Below are positions 36,061 to 47,592 of a stretch of 64,000 nt of DNA, piece after piece. Each line of letters opens with the position of its first letter. The first letter of the stretch is position 1. Origin of the DNA: Macropodus opercularis (Eukaryota > Chordata > Actinopteri > Anabantiformes > Osphronemidae). The DNA lies in NCBI GenBank assembly GCA_030770545.1, contig CM061097.1:17812501-17876500 (forward strand). Reading direction: 5' to 3'. The translations under genes and the position numbers were made by a program. The notes under the pieces are model-generated. The model ran no database searches, was not told the origin of the DNA, and worked only from the letters and a program-made list of their open reading frames with translations.

Positions 36061-37523
36061 TATCGCTGACTGCAATGAAGAACGCTTGCTTTTCTGTGAC
36101 TTTGTACTAACTATCGCTGACTGCAATGAAGAACGTTTGCTTTTTTCTGACTTTGTACTAACTATCGCTGATTGCAATGAAGAACGCTTGCTTTCCTCTG
36201 ACTTTGTACTATCACTGACTGCAATGAAGAACGTTTGCTTTCCTCTGACTTTGTACTATCGCTGATTGCAATGAAGAACGCTTGCTTTCCTCTGACTTTG
36301 TACTAACTATCGCTGACTGCAATGAAGAACGTTTGCTTTTTTCTGACTTTGCACTAACTATCGCTGACTGCAATGAAGAACGTTTGCTTGTCTCTAACTT
36401 TGTACTAACTATCGCTGACTGCAATGAAGAACGTTTGCTTTTCTTTGACTTTGTACTAACTATCGCTGACTGCAATGAAGAACGTTTGCTTTTTTCTGAC
36501 TTTGTACTAACTATCGCTGACTGCAATGAAGAACGTTTGCTTGTCTCTAACTTTGTACTAACTATCGCTGACTGCAATGAAGAACGTTTGCTTTTTTCTG
36601 ACTTTGTACTAACTATCGCTGACTGCAATGAAGAACGTTTGCTTTTCTTTGACTTTGTACTAACTATCGCTGACTGCAATGAAGAACGTTTGCTTTTCTC
36701 TGACTGTGTAGTAACTATCGCTGACTGCAATGAAGAACGTTTGCTTTTCTCTAACTTTGTACTAACTATCGCTGACTGCAATGAAGAATGTTTGTTTTTC
36801 TCTGACTTTGTACTAACTATCGCTGACTGCAATGAAGAACGTTTGCTTTTCTCTGACTTTGTACTAACTATCGCTGACTGCAATGAAGAACGTTTGCTTT
36901 TCTCTGACTTTGTACTAACTATCGCTGACTGCAATGAAGAACGTTTGCTTTTCTCTGACTTTGTTCTATCGCTGACTGCAATGAAGAACGCTTGCTTTTC
37001 TCTGACTTTGTTCTATCGCTGATTGCAATGAAGAACGTTTGCTTTTCTCTTACTTTGTACTATCGCTGACTTCAATGAAGAACGTTTGCATTTCTCTGAC
37101 TTTGTAGTAACTATCGCTGACTGCAATGAAGAACGCTTGCTTTTCTCTGACTTTGTTCTATCGCTGATTGCAATGAAGAACGTTTGCTTTTCTCTAACTT
37201 TGTACTATCGCTGTCTGCAATGAAGAACGTTTGCTTTCCTCTGACTTTGTAGTAACTATCGCTGACTGCAATGAAGAACGCTTGCTTTCCTCTGACTTTG
37301 TAGTAACTATCGCTGACTGCAATGAAGAACGCTTGCTTTCCTCTGACTTTGTACTAACTATCGCTGACTGCAATGAAGAACGCTTGCTTTCCTCTGACTT
37401 TGTAGTAACTATCGCTGACTGCAATGAAGAACGCTTGCTTTTCTGTGACTTTGTACTAACTATCGCTGACTGCAATGAAGAATGCTTGCTTTTCTCTGAC
37501 TTTGTACTATCGCTGACTGCAAT

Positions 37524-38400
37524 TGTCACAATCGGGCACTTTGGGCTAAACTATGCTGGAGTCCCGGGGGCAGGGATGACCCGAACCCCTGGTACTGACT
37601 CACAAAAATCGCCACACGATGGCGCCAAACTCACTGGGAAGCAGGAAGCTCCACCTGAGCCTCACTACCTGATCCCAAGACTCTAAATCTCTCACTCACG
37701 AGACTCTAACAGGGGAGGACCCACTTGCACGACCACAGACACAGGACTATGGATAAATAATCATTTAATGTGAAGAAAAGAACTAACATGAGCCAAAACA
37801 CAAAACACGAGAGACAAAGAACTAAAAACAGATACTAACGTAAAGCAATAATCTCAGACAAGACTACAGATGACAAAAACCAAAACCCGGGGCTATAGCA
37901 CAAAGACAAAACACATACACACTCAAAAGACAGGACTACAACAACTAAGACAGAGAACCAGACTCAGAACACTTACAGGAAACTAAATCACACCGACAAA
38001 ATAAGAACCAAGCAAACAAATCTAACACCAATCAAACCAAGGTTAACAAGCAACACTCGAAAACACTCAGGCACACAGGAACACTGAAAAACAGAACTAG
38101 GACTCAGACTTACACAGACTCTCGGAGACAGGAACGCAAAGGGACAAAGATTACAAGCAGAAAACATAGAATGCGAGCAGTGACAGTAGTGGTAAGACAA
38201 CACTAAATACCAAAGGCGTAACATACGTGACGAGCCAGCACCGAGTGAAAAAACTGAGGAACTTAAATAACACACAGACAGGAAATCAAAAACAGGTGAA
38301 ACCACTAATCAAAAACAGGAACTAGGACAAAACAAAAAACCAACAAAGAAGAAGGGCGAACACGAGCGCCCTCTGGTGGTTGGAGGGCCGAATCGTAACA
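37524..38400 (-). mobile_element. Solo LTR inserted in the array (877 bp)
   Basis: Plus strand starts TGTCACAATCGGGC and ends CCGAATCGTAACA. Both sides carry GCAAT (37,519-37,523 and 38,401-38,405), a 5-bp target duplication that precisely interrupts a repeat unit. On the minus strand there is a TTATTTAAG box near 38,265 and ATTAAA near 37,768, fitting U3-R-U5 order in that direction. No internal region is present. The 5-bp duplication and sequence suggest a Gypsy- or ERV-type LTR; the family is not identified. Confidence 0.85.
38366..38379 (-). promoter_or_regulatory. Perfect CTCF core motif inside the LTR
   Basis: The minus strand reads CCACCAGAGGGCGC, matching every position of CCASYAGRKGGCRS. 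It lies near the U3 start of the LTR inserted in the array. Occupancy is not known. Confidence 0.5.
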
Positions 38401-39049
38401 GCAATGAAGAACGCTTGCTTTCCTCTGACGTTGTACTATCGCTGACTGCAATGAAGAACGTTTGCTTTTCTCTGACTTTGTACTAACTATCGCTGACTTC
38501 AATGAAGAACGTTTGCTTTTCTCTGACTTTGTACTAACTATCGCTGACTGCAATGAAGAACGTTTGCTTTTCTCTGACTTTGTACTAACTATCGCTGACT
38601 GCAATGAAGAACGTTTGCTTTTCTCTGACTTTGTATTATCGCTGACTGCAATGAAGAACGTTTGCTTTTCTCTGACTTTGTACTGTTACTGACTGCAATG
38701 AAGAACGTTTGCTTTTCTCTAACTTTGTAGTAACTATCGCTGACTGCAATGAAGAACGATTGCTTTTCTCTTACTTTGTACTATCACTGACTGCAATGAA
38801 GAACATTTGCTTTTCTCTAACTTTGTACTATCGCTGATTGCAATGAAGAACGCTTTGCTTTTCTCTGACTTTGTACTATCGCTGACTGCAATGAAGAACG
38901 TTTGCTTTTCTCTGACTTTGTACTAACTATCACTGACTTCAATGAAGAACGTTTGCTTTTCTCTAACTTTGTACTAACTATCGCTGACTGCAATGAAGAA
39001 CGCTTGCTTTTCTCTGACGTTGTAAAAACTATCACTGACTGCAATGAAG
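38401..39049 (+). repeat. 51-bp megasatellite array 1, part after the LTR
   Basis: The array resumes directly after the target duplication with about 13 more units of 51 and 47 bp, including one with an extra T (CGCTTTGC, near 38,851). It ends within a unit at CTGCAATGAAG, followed by leader sequence. Confidence 0.95.
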
Positions 39050-39054
39050 TTATA

Positions 39055-39099
39055 ACTGATGCTCGGGACAGGAGGCAGACAGCGGACGCTCCATTCAGA
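39055..39099 (+). repeat. Leader L1/L2 3' end with donor after array 1
   Basis: TGATGCTCGGGACAGGAGG followed by CCATTCAGA and the donor GTGAGT. The first part resembles L2, the second L1. It is joined directly to the last repeat unit, so the array sits between two leader fragments. Confidence 0.5.
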
Positions 39100-39440
39100 G
39101 TGAGTCCAGTGATCTGAAGCAACTATGTGTAGGTGAAGAATGTGTGTGTAGCTCTGTGAAATGGTTTAGTCACCTGACGCGTTCTGTAATTTCTTTAGTG
39201 GTCAGTGAAAGTTACAGTGAAGTTACATCTAGAATATTACAAATACTGAAGTCTTACCTTGTGTAAGTCATTCATGGGTTTAAAGAGAATCAACCACATG
39301 TGTAAGAAAATGTTCAGCAACATTGGGGCCTATGTTTAAAAACCGTAATTTAGTTTGTCTTCATTTGTGTCACTTTGTGGTAAACCTAGCTTGTATTTAG
39401 TTTTATTTTAATTGATTTTATGTTTTAGAGCATTCATACA

Positions 39441-40018
39441 TGTAGGGATGTCCCATCTGAATAAAATGGGCGTATGACTGATATAATAACATCATAAGCT
39501 TTGCGATGACTCCTTCAGTGTCCCGTGTGCATTGCTGATAAGCACACTACAGGGTACGTTGCTCTGAACCAATGTGTCATACAAACTACCTGGCTGAAGA
39601 GAGTCTCCCAAAGTTAGAGTATGTGTGATAAGGTCCAACCATACGATGAGATGGGAAGATCAGTGTGAGTGAAAACCCCTGTGTGAATGATAAGCCCATT
39701 GAAAGTTTAAGCACCGGCCCAAGTGAATCTACACAACCACAGGGAACAAAATGGGGAAGTTAGAAGCTTTACCAGGTTGGTCTGTTGGCCAAATGGAACA
39801 TGCGTTTAGACAGCAGGTAGCATGCGAGGGGTGGCTAAACCATTGTGTTACAATATATAAGAAGCTCTGGTGTTAACATCCATCAGAAGACAGTGGTTCA
39901 CTGTAGGATGTCTTCCTCATGCCAGCACTTACTAAACATTGAGCTGGTTCATTACACCAACATGCTCCTCTAGTTTTCTCAGTATGTTCCAGCATTTGAA
40001 GAAGGTTTTTCCACGACA
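39441..40018 (+). mobile_element. LTR type 2, third copy (578 bp)
   Basis: TGTAGGGATG to CCACGACA, with TATATAAGAAG near 39,853. It lacks a few bases (GTCACAA) near the end compared with the 585-bp copies. The Leu-type primer site is at 40,022-40,038 and leader L2 follows, with a 30-bp internal loss, ending in a GTGAGT donor near 40,165. After about 130 more bases the retroviral sequence stops at 40,300. Confidence 0.75.
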
Positions 40019-40301
40019 TCTTGGTGTCAGAAGTGGGACGGACAGTCTGCCGACTGACGCCTGAGTCCAGACTGAGGGGAAAGGTTCCTCTAAACAGAAA
40101 AATGAGGACTGGATTCCCACCTGATGTTCGGGACAGGAGGTGGACAGCGGATGCTCCGTTCACAGTGAGTACAGTGTTATGAACCATCTTTTATATCACA
40201 TACAAACTGAAATTACATCACAGTATTTTACGATGAACCTCTGAACCTATAACACTAACTCATTGTTGAGGCGAGAGCCAACAAGTCTCCTCTCTGTGAT
40301 G

Positions 40302-40668
40302 ACAAAGCGTATAGTTAAAGATGGTTCTGGTCTCTCTGAACCATCTCTTAGTTAAGCTGCTATAGACGTAGATGCTGGGGGACGTCCTTCATTCACTGAG
40401 CTCCTCTACTTTTCGATTTCTTGTATCCACTAACTTGCCTCCATGTCCACACGTGGCTTTGTCTCTTTTCTCTTGTAGTTGTGTTTCTCTCTTTCTGTCT
40501 CTCTCTCTATTCTCATCTCCAGGTATCGTCAGACTCAGAGCCGTGTGTCTCCAGTGTTCAGTTGCTGGTCCAACCATCCTGCCTGTGTTCTGTTGCTGCT
40601 TGTTTTGTTGTCGTGTTCTTGTTGTGAATTGGTGCTATATAAATAAAGTTGAAATGAATTGAATTGAA
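40302..40668 (+). repeat. LINE/SINE-like interspersed repeat, deleted form
   Basis: Begins ACAAAGCGTATAGTTAAAGA and ends GGTGCTATATAAATAAAGTT with a GAAATGAATTGAATTG tail. Same family as 13,357-13,965 but in the opposite orientation and lacking the central 250 bases or so. Confidence 0.6.
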
Positions 40669-41380
40669 AATTGAATCTATTTTTATTTCATTTTTTATGG
40701 TCTTTCCTCTACACGATCCTGGATGAGGATCCTCTGTGTTCAGATCACTCTAGTGCCTGGACAGTTACTGCAGCTTTAACCTGAGAGCAGATAGCTGAGA
40801 GGCACATAGACAAAAGTGCAACACATACATCGCAGCTGTGGTTTGAGGTGGACTCAAAGCAATGGGGGTATTAATGCACAGATTAAGCATCAATCCGACT
40901 CCACACCCTCCTCTCATATTAACAGAGCATGTGGGAGAAAGTTATGATCGTTAGAGAGGTGGTTGGTGTGATGACGTCCACTGCTGCGGTGCCTAGACAG
41001 AGGGAACCCAAGTTGTTAGGGTGAGATCCAGGTTTACAACAAAAACACCACATTCAGTCTGGAACAACTGAACTTGTCACCAATAACAAGCAGCTCCTCC
41101 TTGCTTGGGTTTAAGATTACATCATTGAGCTAAGATGGAAAATTATTATATAACAACAACATCAACAAGAAACATCAGACATTTCTCATGATCAGTCTGT
41201 CAAACCGTGTTTCAGTCAGTCGGGTCTTTGAGTCATGAGCTCAGGTTTTATTATGCACGTGAGCAGGGAGGGAGACCTCCTGCTCAGAATGAACTGCAGT
41301 TTGGCTACTCGTCCTGCTGAAGGAATCAGCAGTGTCGCTTAGGGGGCCCCCTCCTCCACCAACTCTTTCTTTCTACTGCA
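40669..41380. other. Unique stretch without identified genes
   Basis: No protein motif, RNA gene or repeat recognised. It separates the end of array 1's module from the pol remnant of copy C. Confidence 0.5.
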
Positions 41381-42860
41381 CCATGATGTGTGATGGCGAT
41401 CAGAGTCTACGGAAAATGCTGGGATGAGCTGAACAATAACACCACTGCAGCAATGCAATGCAATGGCGTCATAATAGGCCCTCAAGGAGCAGCAGCTATA
41501 GTCAAGCTCCCTGAAAGACATCAAGGATGGATTCAAGTTCCAGGTTCAGCACCACACGTCACTCTCACCATAGGGTTAAAAGATGCAACAGAAAGAATAC
41601 AACCTACCACAGGAGGATTAATGGACCGAGGGAGTAATGATCAAAACTAGGAGCATGTGCAACACCCCAATCTTTCCAAAGACAGTCAAACACCAATGAC
41701 TATAAGTTAGAGCATGACTCATTAATGCAATAGTACAGGAAGAACATCTTATTGTATCTTACAGTGTAATCTCTACAGTAGAGCAGCTTAGTGGTGAAAA
41801 GAGGCTCATAGCACTGTCTCAGTTAAAAGCTATTAGAAAAGCTCCAAAACCACTAACTGTGGGACAGATGTTGTCATTTTTGGGGATGGCTGGTTACAGC
41901 AGACCCTGGATATGTGACTATGCTATGACAGCAGCTCCTTTATGAAACGTGAGAAGAGCAGCTGGACAAAAGAATCGTTCAGACTCACTAGTTAAAGTTA
42001 AAGGAGCATTTCAAAAAAAGAGACCTGCAGACTGCTCCAGCTTTAGCCAATCCTGACTATACGACACCATTTCACCTTTACGTGGCTGAAAGACAAAACT
42101 GTGCTGATGCAAGACTCCCCCACAGGGAAACAGCCGATAGCCTATTACAGCACCAGGCTTGATAACATTGAGGAGGGACCGTCTCCCTGCTGCCAGGGAT
42201 TGGACGCAGCAGCATTTACCAATGAGTAAGCATCAGTTCTAACAATGGGTCACCCTGTGACATTGTATGTATCTCACCAACTGCATGCTATGCTAACTAG
42301 TCCTTGATTTCTTGTTACACAGGCCAGAAGGGCTGGTTATGCAGTGTTACTATCAGGACAAGAACAAACTGTGCAGCGGTGCACCACAATAAGTCCCACA
42401 TGACTGCATACAAGAAACACACATTTATGCAAGTATGAGAGAATTTGTACAACCAACCGATTCCATCAGAGTTAATTTAGTTTGTGGATGGGTCGTGTGT
42501 AACAGATGAAACAGGAAGGCATGCAGCATATGGTGTTGTTCAGCTAAAACCCGATGGTGCATTTTAGAAAGTACAGCTTAGATCAGCCATGTTCAGCACA
42601 ACTTGCTGGTATTAAGGCTCTCGCAGCAGGCCCAACAGCCACAATCTATCCAGACAGTGCATATGGCTGTGACTGTGTCACATCCATGCCAGCAGATGTA
42701 AACGACGAGGATTCATCCATGCGGCTGGCTCACCTGTAGTGCACGGAGAAGCTGTGGCACAATTGATTCAGGACATGCAGCAGTTCAGTTATTGTACAGT
42801 GTTTCCCAGATTTGACAATGCCGGATACTATCTCATCAGACAAGGGTCCTCACTGTCTGT
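41381..42860 (+). pseudogene. Retroviral pol remnant (PR-RT linker, RT end, RNase H), copy C
   Basis: 41,390-41,650 is an open stretch with GWIQVPGSAPHVTLTIG, which fits the region between protease and RT in this retrovirus type. 41,800-41,945 reads as the RT thumb region (KPLTVGQMLSFLGMAGYSRP) in one frame and stops at 41,944. 42,040-42,170 continues in another frame, and RNase H (FVDGS, IYPDS) follows at 42,480-42,740. The RT palm with the YxDD motif is absent, so a large part is deleted. From 42,300 it is the same as the left edge of the window. Multiple frameshifts and stops make it non-functional. Confidence 0.75.
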
Positions 42861-42897
42861 CAAGAGTGAAAAGAGAAATGTTTCATAGGAGCAGCAG

Positions 42898-43152
42898 GTG
42901 AAGGCCAATCAGTCGAGGATCCTGGTCACCTTGCTCTTGACAACCTTGATGTACCTCCACGTACACCTGTCTGGGGAGAAGGAGAATGTTTCCTATCTCT
43001 TCCCTCTGCGTTCTGTTCTGTTTGTCTTTGTTGTGCTAATCCTTTCATGTTTAGCAAGGGGGGAGCTCCTGATGTCACATCACACTACACCTACACCAAC
43101 ACCCACTACTTGGTTGAGCGATGACCATGATCTCACTGTTCACAAGGCATAA
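42898..43152 (+). pseudogene. Unrecognised ORF with signal-like segment, copy C
   Basis: Same frame as 599-853, with the signal-like VLFVFVVLILSCLARG segment and a Thr/Pro run, GTG first codon after a TAG. It follows the pol remnant as env would. The Tc1 element lies 84 bp downstream. Confidence 0.25.
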
Positions 43153-43235
43153 TGGAACCAGGAAGTAATCACTATGACTCAAATGTAATGTCTGATGCAT
43201 ATGACTTCACACTAACCACCAGTCTTTCAGAAATA

Positions 43236-43625
43236 CACTATATTGTCAAAAGTATGTTAAGTGACATCCCATTCCTCACCCATAGGGTTCAATATGACGT
43301 CGGTCCACCCTTTGCTGCTAGAAGAGCTTCAACTCTTCTGGGAAGGCTGTCCACAAGGTTTAGGGGTGTGTTTATGGGAATTGTTGACCTTTCTTCCACA
43401 AGCGCATCTGTGAGGTCACACACTTATGTTGGACAAGGAGGCCTGGCTCTCAGTCTCTGCTCTCATTCATACCAAAGATGTTCTATCGAGTTGAGGTCAG
43501 GACTCTGTGCAGGCCAGTCAAGTTCATCCACACCAGACTCTGTCAAACATGTCTTTATGGACCTTGCTTTGTGCACTGATTCCCATTATTTGGATGGATG
43601 AGTGAATACTTTAGACAACATAGTG
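43236..43625 (-). mobile_element. Non-autonomous Tc1-like element, copy C
   Basis: The same 390-bp element as 937-1,326, with TA flanks, the same internal deletion and the same transposase remnant on the minus strand. It was duplicated with the unit rather than inserted twice. Confidence 0.88.
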
Positions 43626-43849
43626 TATACTGGCTGGGATATCCACACACTGCTTACTCCCAAGGAGAAGGGACGATGATCGTAAAGGTAACGCAGTAAG
43701 TCGGAATCTAAAGCAGATGCAGGTGAACTAATAACAACATAAAAAGCTAAACATTTAATTTACCTTGTAAATAAGAATGAAAAAGTGTCGATTGAACAAA
43801 TTAAAATAATCTGTTAAAATAATTGGCTGCAACAATGTTTAAGGTAACA

Positions 43850-44125
43850 GGTCACTGTCTTGCAGCAGGAAAAGTGTAACAGAAACAAAGCAAATCAAAG
43901 TTCTGCTGCCATGCTCTCATGGCCATGGTCCATACTGTAAAACTATTTTAACTAAACAGCATCTCCCTACCTCCCTTTCCCATCAGAAAGAAGGAAAGGC
44001 TCACTATTCTAAAATATTTCTGTAAGCAGGTATATGATTACTTTGCTTAGTACAGATACATATGAAGATATATCAAGTAATATTAATCAGAGTTCTGTCA
44101 CAAGGGAAAATACCCATATAGTAGT
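43850..44125 (-). repeat. LTR fragment related to the 563-bp LTR, copy C
   Basis: Same fragment as 1,551-1,826, with the same right-hand deletion junction (CATATAGTAG). Confidence 0.7.
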
Positions 44126-44285
44126 TTGTTTTTCTGAAACTGTAGTAAAGTGTAGAAGAGAGTAAAACATTTCTAAAACTTCTAAGAACCTCTAAGTATC
44201 TGCATATGAAACACTACTTGTTTAGGTAATAAATCAGCTCCCAATGATCGCAATTAACAATTAACAGGCTTGTGAATGGGTTCAA

Positions 44286-44627
44286 ATGGAAACTGTTTAT
44301 TTCACCTACTGTCAAACAACAACTCTTCTCAAAACAAGTGAAATTGTTGCAGTTTGCCATGAAACTGCTCATGTGCTGACACTTGAGCTTTACAGAGTTT
44401 CAAGCAAAATGGAAGACACGATGAAGAATCTGAATCATGAAGGCAAACAATGCTCTGCCGTGTTTCAGGTGGAGGTGATCTGTTGTGCGGGTATCACGAC
44501 AGCTGGAGGCGATGAACCCAACGCAGCATGTCCTGGATGGAGAGATGTCACACAAGAAAAAGATTCACCCATTAGGGGGCAGTCTTCACTGACAGATGGT
44601 GTGATCTCAATAGAAGTGCACAGTTAG
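44286..44627 (+). other. 113-codon ORF of unknown nature, copy C
   Basis: Identical reading to 18,346-18,687 except one Ala to Thr change near residue 13. No family recognised. Confidence 0.15.
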
Positions 44628-46697
44628 ACATGATACATGTTGCTTGCTATTAGCAAACAATGATATACATCACTGACAGGTTTATAAAGCTTCCATCAAA
44701 ATCTATATTTGGGTAAGAAGACTAAACTTTTTTCATTAATTTCTCTTAGCTCCAACTCCTGGATTCTGGGGAGAGTATTTCAAGTTTTAACAGAAGTAAA
44801 AGCTCCCTCACAGTTATTGAATTGTTTCCACGTGGGACGATGAGTCATAAGCATGAGACCCGAGAGAAGAATCCAACAGGATGTGGGATTATGATGAGAA
44901 AAAGCATCAAGTAGACAAAATAACTACTGCAAAGGAGGTGAAAGGCAGATATCAGTCACTAGATTACGGCTGGGTTGCATTTAAAGAATAAAGAAAAGCA
45001 ACCAAACTAAACATTTGTGAATCTCACAGCTGTGTTTCATTACAACAAGTCTTTAGGGTGAACAACGCCTAAAGGAAGATGTGTTTAAATGTTCATATAT
45101 ACAGACAATATTTGAGGACTCATGAGAACCAACAGAACACAATTCATTCTCACAAACAGCAAATCATAGATAGTAGTCAACTGGCTGCAAAGCCCTCACA
45201 TCTCTCATCCAGGAGAGTTCCTAATCTGCCATTAACAACTGACATATCCCACAGGACTTGATTTGGCTGGACAAGTCTTGCTGCCAGGTATGTTTTGCTA
45301 TTTAAGTGAGACAACGCATACATTCCTACAGCAAACTGTATGTTTGTACTTATACTTTCTGAAAGGTCTAGTAAAACTGTCTAAATATCAACAAACCGTT
45401 GATGTGTAAAATTGTTACAGAATAATTACAGAAGGCACTAAGAAAACTTTGAATAAATAAACAAACAACAACCAGTTGTTGACGTTTAATTTGTTCCAGC
45501 GTCGTAGACGTACTAGTTTACTTTGATTGCTAATCTGACATTAATCTATTTCTGCTAAATGTTGCCTGAGCCGAAGCTGCATTGGGGTTTAAAAGTGTCT
45601 TGTGATATCAGAAAAGCTGTTCAACCACACTGGTTGTTGGACTGGCGACCTGTACCGCTCCTCTCAACCCACATGACAGCTGGAATAGACTCCTAGTTCC
45701 AGAATCAAAAGGAGTGGGACCCTCTGCTTCAGTGCTGTGTTAAAACCCTGCATCTCTGGTGGCCTGGTGGTGCATCAACCTATGACACAGGCAGTTTGCA
45801 CGTTTACAAAGGTTCAATCTGTGGCAGTTCTGTTCTCCAGCCAGCTGAGGCAATGTCTCTTTGGACTTTGTAGCTGGTTCACGGAACACACGTGTAATTT
45901 CATGTATCTGATCAATTAGTTTGAAATCTGGTTAGTCAGCGTCTTGCTTTTGTATTTTGGTTATTAGAGACCGTCTTGCTCTGTACTTAGTCAGGTAAGA
46001 TTTTGTTTTGTTTTATAGAATAATTGTTACTTTTATTTATTAACATATATGATTTCACTATTTATCCTCATAGCGAGTGTCTATAGTTAGTTGTTGTGCT
46101 TTGTGTTGTGTTAGTTGTTTGTTTATTAAAGACAATATTCCTGTTGAATCACAACCAGCCTTCCAGTGTCTGCTTTTTTGTTTGTCACACACCTTTTTTT
46201 TTTAATCTCAAAATGGTAAACACTCACTCTCACACATCATCTAACCCATTTAGTAAAAGGTTTTCCCAGCTGTTCGTCAGGTTAACTATGACTTCAAGCA
46301 CAAGTCAAACTCATTTCCACAAAACTAACCCAGACTCAAATCTGTACGACATTCAGCTTCCTATCGTTATAATGAAACTACACAGAGTACAGGGCAACAA
46401 CCATGGTTTGTGACCACAGTGATGGCATTACTTCTTTACCTGATTATTAACATCTTCTATGTTTGAACCTTTTTGGAAGCAGGGGGCATCTCAGTCTCAA
46501 CTGCCACTGCAAGAGTCTGCTTGTGTGTTACCTGGAATTCAGGGGAAAAACAAAAACACATTCATCACATCTATAAACATTAATAGAATTTAAAACTTAT
46601 ACTGGATGAAAAAGATCCCTGAAAAAGCAACTACATTAAAACTGACAAGATGACGTGGCCTTTTCTAGGGATAACAGTAAGTATCACAGCAACATAT

Positions 46698-47260
46698 TGT
46701 TGAGGCAAAAACCTGTTAGGAACCTGGTGAATGAATCAAAAACCAATCAAAGTTGTCTTTCTGTTGTCTTTTATTCTTGCAGGAAGAGAAGTACACAGAG
46801 TCAGTGCAAAACTGTCCTGCCTGAGTGTAGTTCTGAAGTCATCTACCTCCGTGCCTACCTAAATACCTCCTTCATTGCGAGGGAGTAAAGATGTATCTTC
46901 TCATTAGCTCAGTCTAAGACAAAAACAGTCCACGAGAGACTTATCAGCCCACAACTCAGGGTCAGTCACTGCCTTGCGCCAGGAGGAAAGTGTAACAGAA
47001 ACAAAGTACATCAAAGTTCTTCTGCCATGGTCTCATGGCCATGGTCCATGCTGTAAAACAATTTAACTAAACAGTATCTCCCTACCTCCCTTTCCCATGG
47101 GAACGAGAAGGCTCACTATTCTAAAATATTTCTGTAAGCAAGTATATAACTCATTCTATGATTACTTTGCTTAGTACAGATACATATGAGAATATATCAA
47201 GTAATATGAATCAGAGTTCTGTCACAAGGGAAAATAACCATATAGAAAATTTCCTTTACA
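46698..47260 (-). mobile_element. 3' LTR of the minus-strand provirus (563 bp)
   Basis: Plus strand TGTTGAGGCA to TTTCCTTTACA. It is followed on the plus strand by ATCCCTCCCTTTT, so on the minus strand a polypurine tract (AAAAGGGAGGGAT, 47,261-47,273) directly precedes the LTR, proving that this is the 3' LTR. AATAAA lies in TTTTATTCTTGC near 46,773 (read on the minus strand) and a TATATA box near 47,150. It is the same length as the solo LTR in copy A and inserted at the same base. Confidence 0.9.
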
Positions 47261-47592
47261 ATCCCTCCCTTTTGATTATTAATTAATCAACACACAAAGT
47301 GAACAAAGAAACATCAGTATAGCTAAATTCACAAAGGCTTTGTTTAGCTACCATCATAAACTGTTCACAGAAAAATAAAGAGCTGTTTTTGCGAGGTGGA
47401 AGCACCTCTGATGATAACGCTTAGCAAAAGAATGTGACAGAACTAAAATCTGTTACAGTGAACAAAAGTGGTTATAATGAACACAGTATCATTTACACAT
47501 AATCAGCTTTTTCTTCATCAGAGTCATCGCTAGTGTCGGACAAAAGTTCACAAAGTTCCTTGTCCCAAGAGAACAAACCTGGAACACAGTCA

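Larger units (their letters stand above)
24194..37523 (+). repeat. 51-bp megasatellite array 1, main part
   Basis: About 13.3 kb of direct repeats with no spacers, roughly 260 units. Each standard unit is 51 bp and contains GTACTAACTATCGCTGACTG, CAATGAAGAACG and a pyrimidine run CTTGCTTTTCTCT. A second form is 47 bp because GTACTAAC becomes GTAC, losing four bases. The 17-codon plus-strand reading is FSDFVLTIADCNEERLL; the minus strand also lacks stops (SEKSKRSSLQSAIVSTK). The 47-bp units shift the frame, giving a stop within a unit or so. The longest plus frame is 28,057-30,627 (856 codons). Because 51 is a multiple of three, open frames come free, so I do not call a gene. Higher-order duplications of 2,322 and 1,310 bp are present. 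Confidence 0.97.
41381..46697 (+). repeat. Segmental duplication copy C
   Basis: From 42,300 this matches copy A (offset 42,299) through 44,960, then resembles B through 46,697. It shares with A the Tc1 element and the deletion joining the LTR fragment to the next segment, but shares with B the 317-bp segment (45,051-45,367). It is interrupted at 46,698 by the provirus. Between 44,630 and 46,690 I see no gene. Confidence 0.85.

Noticed and set aside
24194..37523. A CRISPR-like array
   Set aside because: Repeats are contiguous with no unique spacers, and the setting is a fish genome.
24194..39049. Centromeric satellite
   Set aside because: The unit is short, sits in an ERV-derived duplicated segment and shows no CENP-B-type box; nothing in the sequence indicates a centromere.
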